From Acidimicrobiia bacterium (GTDB lineage Bacteria; Actinomycetota; Acidimicrobiia; Acidimicrobiales; Ilumatobacteraceae), in NCBI GenBank assembly GCA_010030605.1, contig RHCK01000102.1, forward strand, positions 1 to 6,244: DNA of 6,244 nt, read 5' to 3'. Positions 1 through 4,693 of the stretch are shown here, in pieces (positions within the stretch are counted from its first letter, which is position 1; each line of letters begins with the position of its first letter). Under the pieces are notes generated by a model that was not told where the DNA came from, did no database searches, and was given only the letters and a program-made list of their open reading frames with translations. Position numbers and translations under genes: made by a program.

Positions 1-739
1 ATGATTCGCCCACGAGCACAGCTTGGTATCCGGCCTCACGCAACGATCGGGCATCGTCCGGTCCGCGCACGCCACTCTCGGCCACGCGCACGACGGATTC
101 GGGCATGACCGACCCCATACGTAGCGCCCGCTCGTGATCCACCCGGAACGTGACCAAGTCACGTTGGTTGACCCCGATTAGATCGGCGCCCACGTTCAAC
201 GCACGCTCGAGTTCCGTCTCGTCGTGGATCTCGACCAGCACATCGAGGCCCACATGTCGGGCCAGTTGGTGGAACCGTTTCAGTTCGTCATCCGACAACG
301 CGGCGGCGATCAACAACACGCAGTCGGCGCCCATCAATCGAGCATCGACCACGTCGAACTCGCTGACCGTGAAGTCCTTGCGCAACACGGGCAACCCGCT
401 CGCCGCCGCAGCGACTTGCAGGTCGCCGATCGAACCACCGAAGAATTCCTCGTCGGTGAGCACCGACAGACAGCTGGCTCCACCATCTCGGTACCGCTGG
501 GCCAGGGACGACGGATCGAGGTCGGCCTGCAGATCACCCTTCGACGGAGAACGCCGTTTGATCTCGGAGATCACGCACATCCCCGCCACCGCGTCGTCTT
601 GGAGTCGACGACGAAAACCCCGGGTCGGCGCCATTGAATCACAGCGAGCGACCAGATCATCCAGATGACGCTGATCGTTCGCCGCCATCTCTCGATGACG
701 CGCAACGATCCGATCGAGGTACGTCGACGACTCGGTCAC
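1..739 (-). CDS. trpC: indole-3-glycerol phosphate synthase (TrpC), 3' end beyond window
   Basis: The protein closes the indole ring in tryptophan synthesis, converting 1-(2-carboxyphenylamino)-1-deoxyribulose 5-phosphate to indole-3-glycerol phosphate in the cytoplasm. I read 246 codons of a (beta/alpha)8 barrel. The family's active-site segments are all present: SEIKRRSPSKG at residues 58-68 (Glu59, Lys61), LRKDF at 119-123 (Lys121), LVEIHD at 168-173 (Glu170), GVNQRDL at 189-195 (Asn191) and VAESGV at 219-224 (Glu221, Ser222). It runs off the window at VLVGES, so roughly the last 15-25 residues are missing. The start is GTG at 739, which places TYLDRIVARHR at the usual N-terminus; an in-frame TGA lies 15 bases further upstream. 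No Shine-Dalgarno sequence precedes it. It lies downstream of the ABM gene in the same direction, separated by a structured 24-bp repeat. Gene identity is secure; the start is probable. Confidence 0.95.
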   Translation of the reverse strand, partial: MTESSTYLDRIVARHREMAANDQRHLDDLVARCDSMAPTRGFRRRLQDDAVAGMCVISEIKRRSPSKGDLQADLDPSSLAQRYRDGGASCLSVLTDEEFFGGSIGDLQVAAAASGLPVLRKDFTVSEFDVVDARLMGADCVLLIAAALSDDELKRFHQLARHVGLDVLVEIHDETELERALNVGADLIGVNQRDLVTFRVDHERALRMGSVMPESVVRVAESGVRGPDDARSLREAGYQAVLVGES

Positions 740-802
740 GTTGCCAACGAGTGCTCACGCACGTTCACAGAACGGTGCTTACGCACGTTCACAGAACGGT
801 GC
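740..802 (-). other. structured 63-nt spacer between the ABM gene and trpC
   Basis: The spacer consists almost wholly of the tandem repeat and ends at the trpC GTG. The ABM stop, two further stops (TAA at 781-779, TGA at 757-755) and trpC are all in one reading frame, so readthrough could not easily fuse the two proteins. There is no Shine-Dalgarno sequence, no TANNNT box at leaderless spacing from the GTG, and no U-tract terminator. Cotranscription of the ABM gene and trpC is therefore the simplest reading. Confidence 0.6.
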
Positions 803-810
803 TTACGCAC
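751..810 (-). repeat. 24-bp tandem repeat, 2.5 copies, forming serial small hairpins
   Basis: Copies occupy 751-774, 775-798 and 799-810 (half copy). The first differs from the second by one base (C/T at 756). On the transcribed (minus) strand each copy has two inverted repeats: GTGC-GTAA-GCAC and GTTC-TGT-GAAC. The first type occurs at 799-810, 775-786 and 751-762; the second at 787-797 and 763-773. The first-type loops are GTAA, GTAA and GTGA, all GNRA-type, and the last three bases of each loop are an in-frame stop codon. The half copy at 799-810 contains the natural stop of the ABM gene. A further diverged hairpin, CGTT-GGC-AACG, follows at 739-749. The repeat and inverted repeats are seen directly; formation in RNA is inferred. 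Confidence 0.85.
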
Positions 811-1108
811 CTTTGCCACCGATGGGGGTGACGAAAATCAGTTCCGGTCGGCCGGCCAAGAACGGGCTGATTGCCGGTCCGAGGGCCTTGAACGCATCGG
901 ACCCCATGTGCACCGTCAGCGCATCCTGATTCGTGTACATCTCGTACATCCACAACAGGTTGGCGTCCGACGCATCCTCGTGAAGGATGTACGCCTCGGT
1001 GCCGGCCTCACCTTGAGCCGTGTCGAGCGCGGCCTGCAGAGCCTTGGCGAGGTCGGCGCGCTTTCCATCCTGCGCGGCGATCTTGGCGATGACTGCAACC
1101 TTGGGCAT
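803..1108 (-). CDS. ABM-domain protein, putative quinol monooxygenase-like (101 aa)
   Basis: This 101-residue protein matches the antibiotic biosynthesis monooxygenase (ABM) fold, a small dimeric ferredoxin-like alpha/beta barrel. It has an N-terminal strand (KVAVIAKIAA, residues 3-12), a helix with the DGKRADLAKAL pattern (14-24), then the strand pairs EAYILHED (38-45) and LLWMYEMYTN (51-60), followed by the typical H-x5-F segment (His67, Phe73). Members include quinol or anthrone monooxygenases and many uncharacterised stress proteins, so the substrate cannot be given. The ATG at 1108 is chosen over upstream codons because GAGGAG precedes it by 5 bases and the family's N-terminus begins there. 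It lies 68 bases after the glyQS stop, behind its own likely promoter, and upstream of trpC. Its stop lies inside the first hairpin of the tandem repeat. Family assignment is good; function is unknown. Confidence 0.85.
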   Translation of the reverse strand: MPKVAVIAKIAAQDGKRADLAKALQAALDTAQGEAGTEAYILHEDASDANLLWMYEMYTNQDALTVHMGSDAFKALGPAISPFLAGRPELIFVTPIGGKGA

Positions 1109-1118
1109 TGTGTCTCCT
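1109..1118 (-). promoter_or_regulatory. Shine-Dalgarno site of the ABM gene
   Basis: On the minus strand GAGGAG stands 5 bases before the ATG at 1108. It is one of the clearest ribosome binding sites in the window and decides the start against longer in-frame options up to 1144. Confidence 0.7.
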
Positions 1119-1152
1119 CGTGTCGTGGTGACCCATCCGACCACCGAACGAC

Positions 1153-1180
1153 AGGCTAGACCCCGCCTCCGCCCCGTCAG
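1153..1180 (-). promoter_or_regulatory. candidate promoter for the ABM-trpC unit
   Basis: On the minus strand a -35-like CTGACG (1180-1175) and a -10-like TAGCCT (1158-1153, TANNNT) are separated by 16 bases. The -35 element overlaps the glyQS stop codon. Initiation would give a leader of roughly 35-40 bases carrying the GAGGAG site. The match is by eye only, but it would separate ABM-trpC from glyQS transcriptionally. Confidence 0.4.
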
Positions 1181-2487
1181 AAGCCCAAACGCGCGCGGAC
1201 TTCGCTCTCCAGTCCGGCGATGGGGACACGAACCTGCTCCATCGAATCACGATCGCGAATGGTCACCGCTCCGTCTTCCAACGAGTCGAAGTCGACAGTG
1301 ATGCACAACGGCGTGCCGATCTCGTCCTGTCGGCGATACCGCTTGCCAATGGATTGGGTGTCGTCGTAATCCACCATGTAGCGCTCGCCCAGTGATTCGA
1401 AGATGGACCGCGCGAGGGGCGTGAGGTTCTCCTTCTTGCTCAAGGGAAGAACCGCGATCTTGTACGGAGCGAGACGCGGATGCAGGTGCAAGACGGTGCG
1501 CACCTCGTCGCCGACCGCCTGTTCCTCGTACGCCGCCAACAGGAACGCCGCCATGGCGCGATTGACGCCGGCCGCCGGCTCGATGACGAACGGTACGTAA
1601 CGCTCGTTGGTCGACTGATCGAAGTAATCCAGCTTTTGCCCCGAGTGCGTGGCGTGTTGGTTCAGGTCGAAATTCGTGCGCTGCGCGATTCCTTCCAGTT
1701 CGCCCCAACCCCATGGGTACGCGAACTCCACATCAGCGGTTCCCGCCGAATAATGCGACAACTCGTCGGCGTCGTGAGCGCGCAGACGCAACATGTCGGC
1801 GGGAATACCGAGGTCGACATACCACTGCATGCGAGCGTTGCACCAGTACTCGTACCACTTCGGACCCTCGGCCGGCGGCACGAAGAACTCGAGTTCCATC
1901 TGTTCGAACTCACGAGTACGGAAGATGAAGTTTCCGGGTGTGATTTCGTTGCGGAAGCTCTTGCCCACTTGCGCGATGCCGAAGGGAGGCTTCTTGCGAC
2001 TGGTCTGCAGAACGTTCGAGAAGTTGACGAACATTCCCTGCGCGGTTTCCGGACGCAGGTAGACCTCGGCCCCGGACCCTTCGACCGGACCGGCGAAGGT
2101 CTTGAACATCAAGTTGAAAGCGCGGGCCTCGGTGAGCGTGCCTTCGGAACCACAGCCAGGGCACAGATTCGGGTTCTCCAGATGGTCTTCGCGGAAACGC
2201 TGCTTGCACTTCTTGCAGTCGACCAACGGATCGCTGAAGTTGGCCAGGTGACCGCTGGCTTCGAACACCTGCGGCGGACCGAGAATCGCGGCGTCGATCA
2301 GCACGACGTCGTCACGCTTTTGCACCATCGTGCGCACCCATGACTCGCGCACGTTCCGCAACATCAACGAACCGAGCGGGCCGTAGTCGTACGAGCTTCG
2401 GAAGCCCCCGTAGATCTCGGCCGACGGGTACACGAACCCTCGACGCTTGCAGAGGTTGACGATCTGTTCGAGGTCCGTGGCCGGCAT
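1177..2487 (-). CDS. glyQS: glycyl-tRNA synthetase, alpha2 dimeric type
   Basis: The enzyme charges tRNA-Gly with glycine using ATP, in the cytoplasm. The 436-residue class II synthetase opens with the family signature NLCKRRGFVYPSAEIYGG (residues 11-28) and DYGPLG. A zinc-binding knuckle follows: C91-x2-C94 and C109-x2-C112. Next come RPETAQG (145-151), motif 2 (FRNE at 178-181 with RTREFEQME), motif 3 (GVNRAMAAFLL, 307-317) and an anticodon-binding domain from about residue 330 with RRQDEIGTPLCITVD (385-399). Motif 3 has Asn where many relatives have Asp; I would not read much into that. The start is ATG at 2487. A TTG at 2496 would add three residues, but the ATG sits at leaderless spacing behind TAGCCT. 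It begins 30 bases after the recO stop. Length and motifs indicate an intact enzyme. Confidence 0.97.
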   Translation of the reverse strand: MPATDLEQIVNLCKRRGFVYPSAEIYGGFRSSYDYGPLGSLMLRNVRESWVRTMVQKRDDVVLIDAAILGPPQVFEASGHLANFSDPLVDCKKCKQRFREDHLENPNLCPGCGSEGTLTEARAFNLMFKTFAGPVEGSGAEVYLRPETAQGMFVNFSNVLQTSRKKPPFGIAQVGKSFRNEITPGNFIFRTREFEQMELEFFVPPAEGPKWYEYWCNARMQWYVDLGIPADMLRLRAHDADELSHYSAGTADVEFAYPWGWGELEGIAQRTNFDLNQHATHSGQKLDYFDQSTNERYVPFVIEPAAGVNRAMAAFLLAAYEEQAVGDEVRTVLHLHPRLAPYKIAVLPLSKKENLTPLARSIFESLGERYMVDYDDTQSIGKRYRRQDEIGTPLCITVDFDSLEDGAVTIRDRDSMEQVRVPIAGLESEVRARLGF

Positions 2488-2495
2488 GGGAGTCA

Positions 2496-2524
2496 AGGCT
2501 AAGGGCAGGAACCCCGTTCACGAA
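2496..2524 (-). promoter_or_regulatory. candidate leaderless promoter for glyQS
   Basis: On the minus strand TAGCCT (2501-2496, TANNNT) ends 8 bases before the ATG at 2487. No Shine-Dalgarno sequence is present, which fits a leaderless transcript. A weak -35 candidate, TTCGTG, lies at 2524-2519, overlapping the end of recO. The same TAGCCT hexamer occurs before the ABM gene. The gene may also be read from the recO transcript. By-eye evidence only. Confidence 0.3.
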
Positions 2525-3288
2525 CCCGGATCGTGACGTTCGAAGATCGACACCGATCGCAATCGACGTTCCACGTGATGCTCGAAGGCCTTGGTGGCGA
2601 GCAGTGCCACTTCGTTCACAACTGGGTCGTCGAGAGTCTGTCCACCGGGGTGATGGGCGCGGTCCAACGCGTCCCCCAGGCGACCACCCAGCACGTCGCG
2701 CATCAAATCCAATGCCGGCCGACTGATGGACATACCCGTTCGACACGTCGAGCAGGTGACTCCGCCGTGATGAAGATCGAACGTCGAGAAGTCTTTGTCT
2801 CCTTCGGGAACCTCACCGCACACCGAACATCGGTCGAGTACCGGGTGGACACCCTCGGAGGCCAGAAGTTTCCACAAGAACGCAGGAACGACCAACGGTG
2901 ACGGGCGCGTCAACAAGGTTCGTCGAACTCCGACCAGCATTCGGTACATGTGTGGAACTGGTTCGCGATCCGGAACCAACTGATCGACCGCCTCGAGAAC
3001 GGCTATCGCTTCGGTCATGGAGTCCAAGTCGCCGAACACCCCGTGCGTGGAGTCGATCGTCTCCACCTGGTTCACGACGTCCAGATCCCGGCCCCGGTGA
3101 AGTTGTATCTCGAGCATCGACAACGGCTCCAGGCGACCTCCGAACTTCGATCGCGTCTTGCGAACACCCTTGGCGATCGCACGAACCTTGCCGTTTTGTT
3201 CGGTCAGAAAGACGATGATTCGATCGGACTCACCGGCTTTGTACGTTCGAAGAACGATGCCACGGTCCCGATAGAGACGACTCGTCAT
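2518..3288 (-). CDS. recO: DNA repair protein RecO
   Basis: RecO works in the RecFOR pathway: it binds single-stranded DNA and SSB and, with RecR, loads RecA at gaps. The 256-residue protein has the typical N-terminal OB-fold (residues 1-80) opening with RDRGIVLRTYKAGESDRI and continuing through LTEQNGKVRAIAKGVRKTRSKFGGRLEP. A helical domain follows, with a zinc-finger pattern C154-x2-C157 and C179-x2-C182 and the usual HPxLDRCSVCG context. Length is normal. The ATG at 3288 overlaps the stop of the upstream gene as ATGA, with GGGAG seven bases before it, so translation is probably coupled to the degenerate cis-prenyltransferase gene. In many actinobacteria recO and uppS are neighbours and glyS lies nearby, which fits this order. 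The stop lies 30 bases before the glyQS ATG. Confidence 0.95.
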   Translation of the reverse strand: MTSRLYRDRGIVLRTYKAGESDRIIVFLTEQNGKVRAIAKGVRKTRSKFGGRLEPLSMLEIQLHRGRDLDVVNQVETIDSTHGVFGDLDSMTEAIAVLEAVDQLVPDREPVPHMYRMLVGVRRTLLTRPSPLVVPAFLWKLLASEGVHPVLDRCSVCGEVPEGDKDFSTFDLHHGGVTCSTCRTGMSISRPALDLMRDVLGGRLGDALDRAHHPGGQTLDDPVVNEVALLATKAFEHHVERRLRSVSIFERHDPGS

Positions 3289-3881
3289 TCATCCACTCCC
3301 CCGAAGCGCCTTTCGCGTCCGAAGAAGACGTCGAACGCCTCGCTCAAAATCGTCGCATCGAGGTCGGACCAATGAACGGGGATGAAAACCAACTCGCTGT
3401 AGGCCAACTCCCACACCAATGACGGAGGAAGACGATTCGGTGCGCCGAGGACGACCACCAAATCGGGTTCGCCGGCTTCGCCATGCAACAACGATTCCAC
3501 CGACTTCTCGTCGAATGACGAGCCATCACCCGCGACTCGAAGGGTCTCGGCGATCCTTTCGCGACCGTTCGACCGTGGATCGACGAGTACCCGAACCCCC
3601 GAAACCTCGACACGAATCGGCTCCATGGAGCCAGCCGTAGGCGTCGCGCCATACGGAAAAACGGTCACGTGTCGTGCGCCGTGACCGGAGGCCGCACTGG
3701 CGATCACGTCGATGCGACGTCGCCAATCCGACTCGGACATCGCCGCCCATTCGGCAACTTCCCCGCCGGCGATGACGATGTGCGACGGGCCGAGAGGCCG
3801 ATCGATCGGGGATCCCTTCGTGGATTCCTCGTTGGCTTCCTTGCGACGACCCAGCACATCTCCATTGTGGCCGAGCAACAC
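3285..3881 (-). CDS. degenerate cis-prenyltransferase homologue, NgBR/Nus1-like non-catalytic subunit (candidate)
   Basis: This 198-residue protein is homologous to undecaprenyl pyrophosphate synthase but lacks catalytic residues. HIVIAGGEVAEWA (residues 34-46) aligns without gaps to the family's HVAIIMDGNGRWA, with Gly for the catalytic Asp. HVTVFPYG (71-78) stands where YAFSSENW is expected. About 50 central residues are absent before VRVLVDPRSNGR (96-107). DLVVVLG (140-146) aligns with the DLVIRTGGE loop, losing the first Arg and the Ser but keeping the second Arg. AYSEL (160-164) and the C-terminal RERRFGG (189-195), the RxG motif, are well kept. No membrane segment is seen. Such retention suits a regulatory or structural partner, as NgBR is for DHDDS. 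The start is uncertain: GTG 3881 has GGAGG 12 bases upstream; GTG 3857 is the alternative; an ATG at 3980 would overlap uppS. The stop overlaps recO (ATGA). Confidence 0.82.
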   Translation of the reverse strand: MLLGHNGDVLGRRKEANEESTKGSPIDRPLGPSHIVIAGGEVAEWAAMSESDWRRRIDVIASAASGHGARHVTVFPYGATPTAGSMEPIRVEVSGVRVLVDPRSNGRERIAETLRVAGDGSSFDEKSVESLLHGEAGEPDLVVVLGAPNRLPPSLVWELAYSELVFIPVHWSDLDATILSEAFDVFFGRERRFGGVDE

Positions 3882-3933
3882 GTGATTCGAGTGCCTCCGA
3901 CCGTTGGGCCGGCCGACGATGTACGGTTCGGAC
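3882..3933. promoter_or_regulatory. compact divergent start region between the two prenyltransferase homologues
   Basis: Only 52 bases separate the GTG at 3881 (minus) from the GTG at 3934 (plus). On the plus strand TACGGT (3922-3927) ends 6 bases before GTG 3934, at leaderless spacing; a weak GAC-containing -35 candidate lies near 3897-3902 with a long 19-base spacer. On the minus strand GGAGG (3899-3895 complement) lies 12 bases before GTG 3881. No clear minus-strand -10 box is visible. The 8-base palindrome GGCCGGCC lies at 3907-3914. Any promoters here must overlap, which would favour linked expression of the two genes. Confidence 0.4.
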
Positions 3934-4596
3934 GTGCACGTGGCCTGCATCATGGACGGAAACGGTCGTTGGGCCCGCAAACGGGGCCTTCCTCGAACCG
4001 CGGGTCACACCGCGGGCGAGGAGAATCTTGCCGCCGTCGTGCGAATCGCGGTGAGGTCCGGTGTGGACCACCTGACCGTGTTCGGGTTCTCGACCGAGAA
4101 CTGGGTGCGACCCCGTCAAGAAGTGCGCCACATCCTCGGACTGCACAAGAAACTGTTCGGACGCATCGCCGAACTGAACGAACTCGGGGTCCGTGTTCGC
4201 TGGATCGGTCGTCCCTTCGACGATCCGACCGCCCGAACGCCGCGTTACGTCCAGCGGGCCATCATCAAGGCGATCCGCGACACGGCGAACAACAGTGGGA
4301 TGACCCTCACCGTTGCCTTCGACTACGGAAGTCGAGCCGAGATTGCTCATGCGGCCGAAACTCTTCGTCGGGCGGGAACCATGATCGACGCGGAGTCACT
4401 CGGTTCCGCGATGTACATGCCCGATCTCCCGCCCGTCGATGTACTGGTGCGCACATCCGGCGAGACCCGCGTGTCGAACTTCCTTCTCTGGCAGTCCGCC
4501 GGTGCTCCCATCTCGTTCTCGACGTCGGCGTGGCCCGATTTCTCCGAGGACGACTTGAAAGATGCGATCGCCCTGGCGCGGACCATTCCGCACTGA
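3934..4596 (+). CDS. uppS: cis-isoprenyl transferase (UppS family), catalytic subunit lacking the C-terminal RxG motif
   Basis: The enzyme family adds isopentenyl diphosphate in cis to an allylic primer, making polyprenyl diphosphates such as the undecaprenyl carrier for peptidoglycan. In this 220-residue protein MDGNGRWA starts at residue 7 (catalytic Asp8). His25 lies in the GHTAG motif, FSTENW spans 52-57 with Arg60 after it, and RTSGETRVSNFLLWQ spans 173-187 (Arg173, Arg179, Ser181 for diphosphate binding). Two conserved elements are missing. The AYAEL segment reads AGAPI, so Pro replaces the Glu (E. coli Glu213), and the chain ends at ARTIPH without RERRFGG. Both occur in the divergent neighbour, hinting at a heteromer. 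GTG 3934 is preferred for its TACGGT box 6 bases upstream; ATG 3919 (225 aa) and TTG 3904 are alternatives, neither with a Shine-Dalgarno site. Product chain length cannot be told. Confidence 0.92.
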   Translation: MHVACIMDGNGRWARKRGLPRTAGHTAGEENLAAVVRIAVRSGVDHLTVFGFSTENWVRPRQEVRHILGLHKKLFGRIAELNELGVRVRWIGRPFDDPTARTPRYVQRAIIKAIRDTANNSGMTLTVAFDYGSRAEIAHAAETLRRAGTMIDAESLGSAMYMPDLPPVDVLVRTSGETRVSNFLLWQSAGAPISFSTSAWPDFSEDDLKDAIALARTIPH

Positions 4597-4620
4597 CCTG
4601 CGTCACTCGACGACCACACA

Positions 4621-4638
4621 CGAATCAACACTGATTCG
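4621..4638. repeat. perfect inverted repeat (7-bp arms, 4-base loop)
   Basis: CGAATCA and TGATTCG flank ACAC, 24 bases after the uppS stop. No T run follows on the plus strand, so it is a poor intrinsic terminator. It may be an operator upstream of the DinG-like gene's promoter, or an RNA 3'-end hairpin. The inverted repeat is seen directly; the role is unknown. Confidence 0.6.
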
Positions 4639-4658
4639 CGACCGCGCGGCCACTCACC

Positions 4659-4687
4659 CCGACGTTTCGCCTCGCCTGCTGTACGGT
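4659..4687 (+). promoter_or_regulatory. candidate leaderless promoter for the DinG-like gene
   Basis: TACGGT (4682-4687, TANNNT) ends 6 bases before GTG 4694. A partial -35, CCGACG (4659-4664), lies 17 bases upstream of it. The 9-base string TGTACGGTT, with the same distance to a GTG, is repeated before uppS at 3920-3928, and this supports both calls. There is no Shine-Dalgarno sequence. Confidence 0.45.
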
Positions 4688-4693
4688 TGGCCC

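Larger units (their letters stand above)
4597..4693. other. 97-bp spacer between uppS and the DinG-like gene
   Basis: The spacer holds a 7-bp inverted repeat at 4621-4638 and a candidate leaderless promoter ending just before GTG 4694. I see no small gene and no terminator with a T tract. Confidence 0.6.

Noticed and set aside
739..810. A trp attenuator with a leader peptide before trpC
   Set aside because: The spacer has no short open frame with clustered Trp codons, only stop codons in the frame of trpC, and no terminator with a U tract.
751..810. A CRISPR array
   Set aside because: The units abut with no unique spacers, only about 2.5 copies exist, and the first half copy overlaps the end of a coding gene.
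1480..2343. A 287-codon open frame on the plus strand, antisense to glyQS
   Set aside because: It is a complement-strand shadow. The glyQS motifs are unbroken on the other strand.
2488..2496. TTG at 2496 as the glyQS start
   Set aside because: The ATG at 2487 fits the usual N-terminus and the leaderless spacing. The TTG has no Shine-Dalgarno sequence and overlaps the likely -10 box. It cannot be fully excluded.
3907..3914. GGCCGGCC palindrome as an operator
   Set aside because: Such palindromes are common by chance in high-GC DNA, and no second copy is seen near the other candidate promoters.
3882..3980. Extending the degenerate prenyltransferase gene to the ATG at 3980
   Set aside because: It would add residues unlike the family and overlap the uppS 5' end in the antisense direction. 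GTG 3881 gives enough lead-in before the homologous segment.
3669..4634. A 321-codon open frame on the plus strand across uppS
   Set aside because: It has an Arg/Ser/Thr-rich composition with no motif, and overlaps both prenyltransferase homologues in other frames. It is a high-GC shadow.
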